From: CAVORB01 sp963736235
Lineage (GTDB): Bacteria; Pseudomonadota; Gammaproteobacteria; Chromatiales; Chromatiaceae
Assembly: GCA_963736235.1 (NCBI GenBank)
Contig: CAVTOR010000030.1
Coordinates: 1-64,000, forward strand
Length of the DNA: 64,000 bases
Direction of reading: 5' to 3'
Positions 19,408-28,901 of this stretch are shown one piece after another (within the stretch, counting starts at the first letter, position 1; each line of letters begins with the position of its first letter). The position numbers and the translations under genes were made by a program. The notes beneath the pieces were generated by a model. The model saw only the letters and a list, made by a program, of their open reading frames with translations. It ran no database searches and was not told the DNA's origin.

Positions 19408-20260
19408 ATGGAAGCTGCCCCGTCCACGCATCGTTTCTGGTTTGTGTCCCAACTGCGGCAAGGCCTGAGTGCGGACCAGTTCGCCAAGGCGCTCGCGGAT
19501 ATCCGCAGGGGCTGGCAGGCTCGAGAGCTCTGGGGAACCATGGGGTTGCACGACGTTCGCCAGCGTTACCGCCGCTCGGTTCTGGGACCCTTCTGGATAA
19601 CCATCTCCATGGGGGTGATGGTGGCCGCCCTAGGGCTGTTGTACGGTCGGATTTTCGGGATAGCGTTGCACGATTACCTCCCGTTTCTGGCTTGCGGATT
19701 CGTCATATGGGGGATGATTTCCGGGTTGATTCTCGACGGAACCCGCGCCTTTACTCTCTAGCGACAGCTTGATGCGGCAGCTCTCCGCTCCCGTATCTAT
19801 TTACGTATACCGGTCCGTGTGGAGCAATCTGATCACTTTCGCGCACAATATCTGGATCTTTGTTCTTGTGGCGCTCTGGTTTCAGGTGTCGCCGGCATGG
19901 AGCATGCTCTGGGCCATTCCGGCCCTGTTCCTGCTGCTGGTTAACGGTCTTTGGGTCGGGCTGCTGTTCGGATTGCTCAGCGCCAGGTTCAGGGACATCC
20001 CACTGATTATCGCCAGCATCGTGCAGGTGATGTTCTTCATCACCCCGGTGATCTGGAAGCCGAGCATGCTCCCGGGGCGGGCGCTGTTCTTGGATCTGAA
20101 TCCTTTCTATCACCTGGTGGAGATCGTGCGCGCGCCGTTGCTGGGTCAAGCGCCGAACCTGGAAAACTGGATCGCGGTGCTGCTGATCACGGCCATCGGA
20201 TGGGGTTTGACGCTCTTTTTCTACACCGCCTACCGCTGGCGTGTGGCTTACTGGGTCTGA
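19408..20260 (+). CDS. ABC-2 type polysaccharide export permease (Wzm/KpsM-like), frameshifted
   Basis: Inner-membrane permease of the polysaccharide exporter. The first frame (19408-19761) carries the cytoplasmic N-terminus and the family signature RQRYRRSVLGPFWITISMG, then membrane helices; the second frame continues from SDSLMRQLSAPVSIYVYRS through four more helices to the typical C-terminus LTLFFYTAYRWRVAYWV. The break is at ~19755-19760, where dropping one base from CTCTCT joins the frames into ~283 residues, normal for Wzm. It lies 12 bases upstream of the ATPase gene, the usual order. A sequence error is likely because both halves are intact. Confidence 0.83.
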
Positions 20261-20272
20261 GGAGCAGCAGGC

Positions 20273-21046
20273 GTGGCCTCGATTCGCTTGGAAAAGGTGT
20301 CAGTCTCGTTTCCGATTTACGATGCCAGCAGCCGATCGTTGAAGAAGCGGTTGCTCTCCGGCACAACCGGCGGGCTGATCAAGGAGGACCCCGCATCCGG
20401 CGGGATCTCGATCGTCCAGGCGCTGGATGAAGTGACGCTTTCCTTCGAGCACGGCGACCGCGTTGGGCTGGTGGGGCACAACGGGGCCGGTAAGACCACC
20501 TTGCTGCGGGTACTTGCCAACATATACGAACCCAACTCTGGACGGGTCGCGGTGGAAGGGCACGTCGCCCCCTTGTTCGACATCAGCTTGGGCATGGATC
20601 CCGAGAGCTCGGGCTACGAGAACATAGTCCTGCGCGGGCTGTTCCTGGGACTCAGGCGTGCCGAAATCCGCAAGCGGGTGGACGAGATAGCCGAATTCAC
20701 CGAGCTTGGGAACTTCCTCGAGCTACCGATCCGTACCTACTCGGCAGGCATGCGCATGCGCCTGGCATTCGCGATCTCAACCTCGATCGACCCGGACATC
20801 CTGTTGCTGGATGAAGGCATCGGAGCCGGGGACGCCTCGTTCCTCGACAAGGCGAAGAAACGGCTGGACTCCTTCACGGGCAAGGCCGCGATCATCGTTC
20901 TCGCTTCCCATTCGGAAGGCCTGGTCAGAAAGATGTGCAACAAGGCGGTCCTGCTAACGCATGGCAAAGTGGACCTGTTCGATGACACCGACGTCGTTCT
21001 GAAAGCCTATAAAAAAAGTGGCAGGGCAGCGAAAACGACGCGCTGA
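20273..21046 (+). CDS. ABC transporter ATP-binding protein for polysaccharide export (Wzt/KpsT-like)
   Basis: 257 residues. Walker A is VGHNGAGKTTLL (~65-76), the signature YSAGMRMRLAFAIS, and Walker B DILLLDEGIGAGD, all as in the TagH/Wzt/KpsT subfamily. The protein ends soon after the nucleotide-binding domain and lacks the C-terminal carbohydrate-binding extension of O-antigen Wzt proteins, so export probably does not depend on recognising a modified chain end. GTG start 20273 preceded by a GAGGAG ribosome site. It pairs with the permease immediately upstream. Confidence 0.88.
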   Translation: MASIRLEKVSVSFPIYDASSRSLKKRLLSGTTGGLIKEDPASGGISIVQALDEVTLSFEHGDRVGLVGHNGAGKTTLLRVLANIYEPNSGRVAVEGHVAPLFDISLGMDPESSGYENIVLRGLFLGLRRAEIRKRVDEIAEFTELGNFLELPIRTYSAGMRMRLAFAISTSIDPDILLLDEGIGAGDASFLDKAKKRLDSFTGKAAIIVLASHSEGLVRKMCNKAVLLTHGKVDLFDDTDVVLKAYKKSGRAAKTTR

Positions 21047-21112
21047 TCCAGCTTGCCTCAACTCGTTCGGCGCTGTCGGCAGTCCTGCCGGGTAACCACC
21101 TCTGCAAGCTTC

Positions 21113-21173
21113 CGGCATAGAAGCCGCTCTCGTCATTGATCGCTTGTTCCGCCGGCGCCGGTTTTCTATGCCG
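21113..21173. repeat. 10-bp inverted repeat flanking a GC-rich palindrome
   Basis: CGGCATAGAA (21113-21122) is the exact reverse complement of TTCTATGCCG (21164-21173); between them is the self-complementary CCGGCGCCGG. It lies between the ABC ATPase stop and the end of the convergent Tyr-rich gene and could fold into a long hairpin ending both transcripts. Confidence 0.45.
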
Positions 21174-21242
21174 AGCAGCAAAACGGGAAAGACGGCGCCG
21201 GCCTAAACCCGGTCGTCGGGCCGACGTTCATCATGTGCAAGG

Positions 21243-21719
21243 TCAGGGTGTGGTCAGCGTGATCGCGTAGACAAGGAAGTAAGCGGCAAAACCGTTGGTT
21301 ACCGATGCCCAATAGAGGTTGTTGTTCGCCTGGCGAAAGTAGTTGCTTCCGATGTAGATATTCCAGAGTTCAGGGACAGCGCGGTTAGCATAGAGCCACG
21401 CGTAGTAGGCATAGAGCCTCCCATAGTACCCAAAGTACGTCCAGCCGTACTCCCGGTAAGCGAGGTCCGCCATATCAAATGCGTGCTTCGCCAAGTTTCG
21501 CGCGTCAATGCCCGCTAGGTATGCTTGGTATTTATTGTACAGCGCGTCACTGTTGAGATAGGCGTCGTCGTATAGCGAGAGTAGGTTGTAGTTTTGGGCT
21601 CGGCTGAGCGCCTGATTTGCCTTGTTGGAGTCGTGTGCCGCAGTGGTGTAAGTTTCGGTTGCCTGCGCCGTGCTAATGCAAACAAGGGTTGCAAAGAAAG
21701 CCGCGATATACCGATTCAT
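21243..21719 (-). CDS. Secreted Tyr-rich protein of unknown function
   Basis: 158 residues; not a family I recognise. The ATG at 21719 is preceded by AAAAAGGAGA, a strong ribosome site, and starts a clear signal peptide (NRYIAAFFATLVCIS, cleavage after AQA). The mature part is rich in Tyr, Asn and Ala and helical in look, e.g. FGYYGRLYAYYAWLYA, with no Cys. The frame extends 39 codons further upstream, but those residues lack coding character. Convergent with the ABC ATPase; its position in the polysaccharide locus suggests an envelope role, but this is inference. Confidence 0.6.
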   Translation of the reverse strand: MNRYIAAFFATLVCISTAQATETYTTAAHDSNKANQALSRAQNYNLLSLYDDAYLNSDALYNKYQAYLAGIDARNLAKHAFDMADLAYREYGWTYFGYYGRLYAYYAWLYANRAVPELWNIYIGSNYFRQANNNLYWASVTNGFAAYFLVYAITLTTP

Positions 21720-21927
21720 CGAAAACGTCTCCTTTTTCCCGCAAGTGCTTGGCCGTCGCGCGGGTTCGCCCTGCCGGGCGCAATCACCTACCGATGTTGG
21801 CGGTCCGCGCTGCCCGTGACCGTACGTTTGGTGCAACTCTCTACGCCCTACTCCTCTCCCGCGATGGCTTCGGAAGGCTTTGAGTCGCTATTGCGAGGAA
21901 CCCAGACGGGTTTCGCGCCGAAAGACC

Positions 21928-22578
21928 TCAAGGTTCGGTCTCGCCCCACTCCGCCGGGGGCGCGAACGGACCGCCAGGTGCTTGCAAGGGACGGTAGAAC
22001 GCCTCGAATTCCTCTTCGGTCAACAATAAATATAGTTCGTCCCTGATCGCGGCGTCCGTGTCCTGCATCAATTGCAAGAGCTTTTCCGGGTTCTCCTCGG
22101 TTGGCGATTGCGCTCGAGCCGATTGCATGTGGCGGTCGATAACGTCGGCGATGATGCCCTGCGTCGCCGGGGCAAGAGGGGGTGGCGACGGAGATTCGTC
22201 AGGCGCGAAGGTCGAGGTGGATCTGATCGGCGCAGGTATCGACTGGAGATCTTTTGCCGAACGATCTCTAGCGGTTTGGGACGGAAATATTGCAGATTGA
22301 GGGCTGGCGCGATTCGGCTGGCGCTCGGCCAATCGGCGCTCTACTTGTCTTAGGGTATCGATAAGCAACTGATTTTGCTCGACGATGCGAGCAAGCAAGT
22401 CGGGTCGGTAGTCCACCCCCACGTTGTCCTGGGGGCTCGGCGCAAGACTATCCTCTAGCTGCACGATATCGGTGCGCAAGGCAGCGAGATTCCTGTTGAT
22501 AGCGTAGAGGCCGTAAACCGTTAGGCTCGCTAAGACCAGGCCAAGCAGCCAAATAGATCGGGAAGAAATCGATGACAT
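21928..22578 (-). CDS. Membrane-anchored hypothetical protein
   Basis: 216 residues, unknown family. An N-terminal membrane helix (SIWLLGLVLASLTVYGLYA, ~8-26) is followed by a short coiled-coil-like stretch (LAALRTDIVQLEDSL; LIDTLRQVERRLAER), a low-complexity Pro/Ser linker (~90-145) and a helical C-terminus with an acidic TEEEFEAFY segment. The layout suggests a single-pass inner-membrane protein with a periplasmic domain. It is divergent from the next glycosyltransferase and 209 bases upstream (in its own direction) of the Tyr-rich gene, with which it might be co-transcribed. Confidence 0.6.
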   Translation of the reverse strand: MSSISSRSIWLLGLVLASLTVYGLYAINRNLAALRTDIVQLEDSLAPSPQDNVGVDYRPDLLARIVEQNQLLIDTLRQVERRLAERQPNRASPQSAIFPSQTARDRSAKDLQSIPAPIRSTSTFAPDESPSPPPLAPATQGIIADVIDRHMQSARAQSPTEENPEKLLQLMQDTDAAIRDELYLLLTEEEFEAFYRPLQAPGGPFAPPAEWGETEP

Positions 22579-23125
22579 GAAGAGGGAGATTGAGCGGGGT
22601 ATAGAACGATCGGAGCGGAAAACCTACGCCAGCATTACCATCGGATCAATGCCGGGCAGGTGTGGTGGCGCCGCGCGCGACCACTGGTCGCTGCCTCAAG
22701 TCTTCGATGCAGAGAGTTTGGCGCCATGTCGGGTCCTCGATCGCTCACGGCCCGGCGGACAGGGCCATCGAACATCTTCGCTTACCGTCGTGAACAGGCC
22801 GTAGGATCAGGCGTTCGAGTGCTCCGGTCAGCGACACTCGCCTGACCCGTTCGCGCGCCTTTCTGCGCGATGCGGCGGCAACCGTGACAGAATACACGAA
22901 ATTCGCGCCTCCATCGGCTGCGCGGTGACCGATCGTCGCGTTACTTGGCCGATGTGGCGAACATCAATCTCGTGGCGAGGCACCGTTTCCTGCCCGCGCG
23001 GTGTCGGCTGCCGCTGAGACGACGGGCTGACTGGCATTGTCGCCCACATGACTCCCGCCCCGCTGTGCTAGGAGAGTCCACTGGTCAATCTCGCGACCCT
23101 GTTTGCGGATAAGCTCCGCTTCGCC
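22579..23125. other. Intergenic stretch, no supported gene
   Basis: 547 bases between divergent genes. Several short ORFs exist on both strands but lack ribosome sites or protein-like composition. AGGAGAG at ~23070 precedes an unusual possible CTG start for the next gene, in frame ~15 codons before its ATG. Confidence 0.4.
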
Positions 23126-25183
23126 ATGCGCTTCCTGCCGCGCGCGGGCCACGTGCTGCGGACCGAGGGACCGTGGGTCCTGATCGAGAAGATCAAACGG
23201 CGCTTGAGGACGACGCCCCTGTCCGTCGAGTGGCGTCCAGAGTTGATCGAACTGGCTCGCCCGCTCGCGCCCCTGTCATTTCCGGCCGTCGAGCGACCGC
23301 AGGTTTCGGTGATCGTTCCGGTTCACAATCACTACCGCCACACGTGCCATTGTCTCGCGGCGTTGCGGCGCCTCGGTACAGCGGTTCCGTTCGAGGTGAT
23401 CGTGGTCGACGATTGCTCGAGCGACGAGACCGGTTCGGAATTGGGCCGCTTCGATGGCCTGTCGCTCGTGCGCAACCCGGAGAACCTCGGTTTCGTCGGT
23501 TCTTGTAATGCTGGAGCCGCCCGGGCACGCGGCGAATACCTGGTCTTTTTGAACAACGACACCCAGGTGCAGCCAGGATGGCTGGACGCCCTGATCGAGA
23601 CGTTCGAGGCGCACCCGCGGGCCGGCGTCGTGGGCAGCCGCCTGATCTATCCGGATGGTCGTCAGCAGGAGGCGGGCGGGATCATCTTTCGGGACGGTTC
23701 CGCCTGGAATTACGGTCACCTCGACGATCCATACAAGCCCCAGTACAGTTATCTGCGCCAGCCCGACTATGTCTCGGGCGCGGCGATCGCTATCCGGCGC
23801 GATCTCTTCGAGCAGCTCCGAGGTTTCGACGAGCACTTCGCGCCGGCCTACTACGAGGACGCCGACCTGGCGTTTCGCGTCAGGGCAGCCGGTTATCAGG
23901 TCTTCTACCAGCCCCTGTCCCGGGTCGTGCACTTCGAGGGGGTGAGCGCCGGGACCGATGAGACATCAGCGACCGGCATGAAGCGTTTTCAGGCGATCAA
24001 TCGAGAGAAATTTCTGGATCGCTGGCGTGATCAGCTGGCGTCGCACGGCCCGCGCGGAGAGGACCTGGAGCGGCAGAAGGAGCGCCTCGTCCGCCGTTGC
24101 GCGCTGGTCGTTGATGTCTACATGCTCACGCCCGACAAGGAATCCGGCTCCCTGCGCATGGTCAACCTGTTCGCTATTCTGCAGGAGCTCGGCTTCAAGG
24201 TAACCTTCGCCGCGTCCAACCTGGAGGCACCCGAGCCCTATGTCTCCGACCTGCAGCGGCGCGGCGTCGAGGTGCTCTACCGCCCGTACGTCCGTTCGGT
24301 CGAGAGACACCTGAAGGCGAGCGGGGACGGCTACGACCTGGTGATGCTGAGCCGCGCGGACACCGCGGCGCGTCTCATGGGCACCGCCCGGCGCCATTGC
24401 CGCAAGGCGCGGATCGTCTTCGATACCGTGGACTTGCACTTCCTCCGGGAGATGCGTCTGGCCGAGCTGACCGGCGATACGACGACCCGCTCCGTCGCGG
24501 AGCGCCGCAAGCGTGAGGAGCTCGGTCTCATCGCCCAGGCGGACACGACCCTGGTCGTCAGCGTGGTCGAGCGCGATCTGTTGGCGCGGGAGGCACCGAG
24601 CGCGGACGTGCGGATCGTATCGAATATCCACCGCATCTTCGGCAGCCGACGAGGGTTCTTGGAGCGGCGCGACATTTTCTTCATCGGCGCCTTCGCCCAC
24701 CCGCCGAACACGGACGCGGTGCTCTGGTTCTGCCGCGAGATCTTTCCGCGCATTCTGGCCCAGGAGCCGGACATCCGGTTCTCGGTGATCGGGGCGGACC
24801 CGCCGGCGCATATCCGGGCACTGGCCTCGGACGCGGTGCACATCCTCGGCTACGTCTCCGATGTAAGCGGTTTCTTCGACGGTTGCCGCCTGTCGGTCGC
24901 CCCCTTGCGCTACGGGGCGGGAGTCAAGGGCAAGGTCAATCAAAGCCTGGCCCACGGCCTGCCGGTGGTGGCCACCTCGCAGGCGAGCGAGGGGATGTTC
25001 CTGCGGGACGGGGAGTCGGTCCTGGTTGCGGACGAACCCCAGGATTTCGCCGATGCCGTGCTGCGCCTGAATCGGGACCAGGTCCTGTGGGAGAGGTTGT
25101 CCGCGGCCGGTCTGGGGGTCATGGAGAATCACTTCAGCTTCGCCGCAGCACGCCGGGCGCTGGCCGACCTCGTAGGCGCCTGA
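23126..25183 (+). CDS. GT2 / GT4 bifunctional glycosyltransferase
   Basis: 685 residues. The GT2 domain (~50-300) shows VSVIVPVHNHYRHTCHCL, VIVVDDCSSDETG, FLNNDTQVQPGWLDAL and AYYEDADLAFRVRAAGYQV; it is close in pattern to the GT2 module of the 1307-6772 protein. A second GT-B-like domain follows (~330-680): RIVFDTVDLHFLREM, DIFFIGAFAHPPNTDAV and APLRYGAGVKGKVNQSLAHG, typical of GT4-like proteins in sulfated or rhamnose-rich glycan clusters. The frame opens just after a TAG at ~23070; the only standard start is the ATG 23126. Probably adds two successive sugars. It forms an operon with the next two genes. Confidence 0.82.
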   Translation: MRFLPRAGHVLRTEGPWVLIEKIKRRLRTTPLSVEWRPELIELARPLAPLSFPAVERPQVSVIVPVHNHYRHTCHCLAALRRLGTAVPFEVIVVDDCSSDETGSELGRFDGLSLVRNPENLGFVGSCNAGAARARGEYLVFLNNDTQVQPGWLDALIETFEAHPRAGVVGSRLIYPDGRQQEAGGIIFRDGSAWNYGHLDDPYKPQYSYLRQPDYVSGAAIAIRRDLFEQLRGFDEHFAPAYYEDADLAFRVRAAGYQVFYQPLSRVVHFEGVSAGTDETSATGMKRFQAINREKFLDRWRDQLASHGPRGEDLERQKERLVRRCALVVDVYMLTPDKESGSLRMVNLFAILQELGFKVTFAASNLEAPEPYVSDLQRRGVEVLYRPYVRSVERHLKASGDGYDLVMLSRADTAARLMGTARRHCRKARIVFDTVDLHFLREMRLAELTGDTTTRSVAERRKREELGLIAQADTTLVVSVVERDLLAREAPSADVRIVSNIHRIFGSRRGFLERRDIFFIGAFAHPPNTDAVLWFCREIFPRILAQEPDIRFSVIGADPPAHIRALASDAVHILGYVSDVSGFFDGCRLSVAPLRYGAGVKGKVNQSLAHGLPVVATSQASEGMFLRDGESVLVADEPQDFADAVLRLNRDQVLWERLSAAGLGVMENHFSFAAARRALADLVGA

Positions 25184-25192
25184 GGTGTCCCC

Positions 25193-26122
25193 TTGAGCGA
25201 AAGTCCCGTCCCCCGAGCTCATGACGGCCAGCCTGCGCTCAGCGTCGTCACCGTCAACTTCAACGCCGGCGACTTGCTCGCCGACTGCGTCGGCGCCGTA
25301 CTGGCCTCAGCGGTCGCCCTGGAGGTCTTCGTCAGTGATAACGGCTCCGCCGACGACAGCCTGCGCCTGCTGCGCGAGCGCCACGGCGACGACGCACGCC
25401 TGGCCATCATGGAGAACGGAGTCAATCTCGGTTTCGCCCGCGGCAACAACATCGCCCTCGCAAGGACCAAAGCCCCGTACCTGCTGTTTCTCAATCCTGA
25501 CTGTATCGTCGGCGTCGACACCCTGCCCCACCTGCTCACCTTCATGGACGCGACGCCAGACGCCGGCATGGCGGGTTGCGTGATCCGCAATCCCGATGGC
25601 AGCGAGCAAGTCGCCAGCCGACGCAACCTCCCCGACCCGTGGGTCGGCCTGGTACGCTTTCTTCACCTTGAGCGTATCTGGCCGAAGCTGACCGCGGGCA
25701 AGCGCCTGAACCGTACAGATGAGCCCTTACCCGCCTCCCCGACTCCAGTGGATGCCATCTCGGGCTCGTTCATGCTGGTCCGCCGCCGCGCCCTGGAAGA
25801 GGTCGGCCCGCTCGACGAGGGCTACTTCCTGCATTGTGAGGATCTGGACTGGTTCGTCCGTTTCCAACGCGCCGGCTGGGCCATCTACCTCGTGCCCGAC
25901 GCCGAGGTGGTCCACCACAAGGGAGCGTGCAGCACCGGCCGCCCGCTCGCGGTGGAGTGGCACAAGCATCGCGGGATGGCCCGCTTCTTCCGCAAGTTCC
26001 AGTTTCGCGACCACGTGTTGCCCTTCAGCCTGCTCGTGGTGGCCGGCATTTGGGCGCATTTCGCGCTGCTCCTGCTGGTCAACGGGGCTCGTCGACTCGT
26101 CGGCATCGGGACGGGCAGGTGA
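25193..26122 (+). CDS. GT2 glycosyltransferase, rhamnosyltransferase-like
   Basis: 309 residues. LSVVTVNFNAGDLLADCV at the start, FVSDNGSADDSL (first Asp cluster), LLFLNPDCIV (metal-binding region) and FLHCEDLDWFVRFQRAGW (catalytic ED region) place it with the rhamnosyltransferase-type GT2 enzymes. A C-terminal hydrophobic segment (LPFSLLVVAGIWAHFALLLL) may anchor it to the membrane. TTG start 25193, nine bases after the upstream stop, with GAGGTG as ribosome site. Its end overlaps the following start (GTGA). Confidence 0.82.
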   Translation: MSESPVPRAHDGQPALSVVTVNFNAGDLLADCVGAVLASAVALEVFVSDNGSADDSLRLLRERHGDDARLAIMENGVNLGFARGNNIALARTKAPYLLFLNPDCIVGVDTLPHLLTFMDATPDAGMAGCVIRNPDGSEQVASRRNLPDPWVGLVRFLHLERIWPKLTAGKRLNRTDEPLPASPTPVDAISGSFMLVRRRALEEVGPLDEGYFLHCEDLDWFVRFQRAGWAIYLVPDAEVVHHKGACSTGRPLAVEWHKHRGMARFFRKFQFRDHVLPFSLLVVAGIWAHFALLLLVNGARRLVGIGTGR

Positions 26123-27176
26123 CGCGCCAACAGCCGGACAGTCTTCCGCTCGCGGGAATCCCGGTGCTGGTCACCGGCGCGACCGGCAAGGTCGGGCGCC
26201 GATTGGTGGTGGCCCTGCAAGAACAGGGCGCCCGGGTTGCGATCCTGACCAGGGCGCCCGATCGAGCATGCGGACTGTGGTCTGGGCTCGAGATCGACTG
26301 CCGCGTTGCCGATCTTACCGATGCCTCTACCCTTGCACCGGCCCTTCGTGGAATCGAGGTGATCTTCCACCTGGCAAGCTATTCACCGGCGCCAGGTGAG
26401 CCCGATATCTACGAGGCCCCGGCTCACTGGTCCGTGACCGCCGAAGGCACTCGCAACCTGGCTGCGGCGGCCGTCGCCGCGGGGGTGAGGCGCCTGGTCT
26501 ACCTGAGCAGCGTCAAGGCCATGGGCGATGCCGCCGGAGCAGGCGGCGAGCCGGCTGACGAGTCGACGCCCCCAGCGCCAGATACCCTGTACGGGCGTCG
26601 CCAAGCTCGAGGCGGAGCGGCATGGTGCTGCAGGCGGCGTATCGAGCACGGTTTGCATGCGCGTCCGTGCTCCGCCTGCCCATGGTTTACGGCATCGACG
26701 GCGAGGGAAACATCGTGCGCATGATCGACGCCATGGCACGACGCCGCTTCCCGCCCTGGCCCAGGATCGAGAACCGGCGCTCGGCGGTGCACCTGGACGA
26801 TGCGGTCGAGGCGGCGCTGCTCGCTGCGCGCAACCCCATCGCCGCCGGACAGGTCTATCTGGTGACCGACGGCGAGGCCTACTCAACCCGCTGGCTCTAC
26901 GAGCGGATACTTGCCGCCCTCGGCCGCCCGCAGCCCGGGTGGACCCTTCCGCTCCCGGTCCTGCAGGCCGCTGCCGTCCTGGGCAGCGCCGCGGAGCGGC
27001 TCACCGGACGCGCCATGCCCCTGACCCGCACCGGCCTCGGTAAGCTGATCGGAAACGCCTGGTATAGCGCGGAAAAGATCCGTCGCGAGCTGAGCTTCAA
27101 GCCGCGGCGCTCCTTGGAGACTGAGGTCCCGCGAATGGTTTTCAGCTACCTCCAGGCGGGCGCCGCATCCGCTTGA
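26119..27176 (+). CDS. NAD-dependent epimerase/dehydratase (extended SDR), two frameshifts
   Basis: Nucleotide-sugar-modifying enzyme by family. The Rossmann motif GATGKVGRRL appears at ~19-28, then VADLTD, FHLASYSP and LVYLSSVKAMG. The catalytic YxxxK falls in the damaged region: LYG in the first frame, VAKLEAER in a second (26597-26620), then VLQAAY in a third. Removing one base near 26593-26596 and one near 26618-26621 restores a continuous ~352-residue protein with Y-x-x-x-K, ending LETEVPRMVFSYLQAG. Two extra bases within 30 nt in an otherwise clean gene look like a sequencing fault. The GTG start at 26119 overlaps the stop of the GT2 gene. Confidence 0.78.
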
Positions 27177-27251
27177 GATTCGGGCTGAGCCGCCCCGGGG
27201 TCCCCCTCTGTGATCGCGCGGGATGAAAGCAGGACCGCCGGTAAGGCGGCG

Positions 27252-28901
27252 CTATCTCCAGCGCGCCGCGAACAGCATGCCGCCGGCGGCGACAAAGCCC
27301 ACCGCGAGCACCTTGGCTACCTTCACCGTGAGCAGCGGGCCGGGCCCGAACAGCAGCAGCCCGGTGCCACTGAGGATCAGCACGCCGCCCCCGATCATGG
27401 CCAGCACCTGGCTCTGGTAGGTACGCATCTCGCCGCGCAGCCGCTCCAGGTCGTCGGACCGCCACTTGATGGCCAGGTGCTGACGCTCCAGGCCGTCGAG
27501 AACCCGGTACGCGAGGAGCGGCAGCTCCGGAAGCTGCTCGGAGACCGGCCCCAGGTTCTTCAGCGCGCGCTGCAGGAAGGCCCTGGGCCCGACCTGCTCC
27601 TTCATCCAGCGCTCCATGAAGGGCTTGGCCGTGGTCCAGAGGTCCAGCTCGGGGTAGAGCTGGCGGCCCATGCCCTCGATGTTGAGCAGGGTCTTCTGCA
27701 GCAGGACCAGCTGGGGCTGGACCTCCATGTCGAAGCGGCGCGCGGTCTGGAACAGGCGCAGCAGGAAGTGGCCGAAGGAGATCTCCGCCAGCGGCTTCTC
27801 GAAGATGGGCTCGCACACGGTGCGGATCGCGGACTCGAACTCGTCCACCCGGGTGCCCGCTGGCACCCAGCCGGACTCCACGTGCAGCTCCGCCACCCGC
27901 CGGTAGTCGCGGTTGAAGAAGGCGAGCAGGTTCTCCGCCAGGTAGCGCTGGTCCTCCTTGGTCAGGGTGCCGACGATGCCGAAGTCCACGGCGATGTAGC
28001 GCCCGCTGGGCTCGACGAAGATGTTGCCCGGATGCATGTCGGCGTGGAAGAAGTTGTCGCGGAACACCTGGGTGAAGAAGATCTCCACCCCGCGTTCGCC
28101 GAGCAGGCGCATGCGACAGGCCCTGGGCCTTGAGCGCGGCGATATCGCTCACCGGGGATGCCGTAGATGCGCTCCATCACCATCACGTTGGGGCGGGTCA
28201 GGTCCCAGTGCACCTCGGGGACGTAGAGCACCTCGCTGCCGAGGAAGTTGCGCCTGCAGGTGTGAGGCGTTGGCCGCCTCGCGCTGCAGGTCCAGCTCGT
28301 CGAAGATGGTCTTTTCGTACTCCTGGACCACCTCCACCGGCCGCAGCCGCCGCCCGTCCTTCCAGTAGCGCTCGGCCAGACCGGCGACGATGTAGAGCAG
28401 GCCGACGTCGCGCCGGATGGTCTTCTCGATGCCCGGGCGCAGCACCTTGACCACGACCTCGCGTCCGTCCTTGAGCCGGGCGGTGTGCACCTGGGCGATG
28501 GAGGCGGAGGCCAGCGGGGTCGCGTCGAACTCGTCGAGCACCTCCTCGATGGGCTTGGCCCAGGCCTTCTCGATCATCGCGCGCGCCTGGGTTCCGGGGA
28601 AGGGCGGTACCCGGTCCTGCAGCTTGGCCAGCTCGTTGGCCAGGTCGTCCGGCAGCAGGTCGCGGCGGGTGGAGAGCATCTGGCCGAACTTGACGAAGAT
28701 CGGCCCCAGGTCTTCCAGGGCGAGACGAATGCGCACCGGATAGGGGGGCAGCTCGCCCCGGAACCAGTACCAGGGCGAGAGATAGAGCAGGAAACGCAGG
28801 GGCCGGAACAGGTGGGTGGCGAGGATGACCTCGTCCAGCCCGTGGCGCAGCAGCACCAGGTTGATATGGATCAGACGCCAGGCTTGGGAGGGGCGGATCA
28901 T
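27252..28901 (-). CDS. ubiB: UbiB, ubiquinone biosynthesis atypical kinase/ATPase, frameshifted
   Basis: Member of the ABC1/UbiB/ADCK kinase-like family needed for ubiquinone synthesis. From the ATG at 28901 the first frame gives IRPSQAWRLIHI, the K-containing FVKFGQMLSTRRDLLP (the KxGQ family motif) and ASASIAQVHTARL; after shifts near 28253, 28158 and 28118 the sequence resumes as EVHWDLTRPNVMVMERI, VSDIAALKAQGL and FFHADMHPGNIF (catalytic loop), then AVDFGIVG. The C-terminus has two predicted membrane helices (MIGGGVLILSGTGLLLF; VLAVGFVAAGGML). In two of the three shifts one base must be removed. Since ubiB is important for aerobic respiration and all motifs survive, I read these as errors. 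It overlaps ubiJ by 4 bases. Confidence 0.85.
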
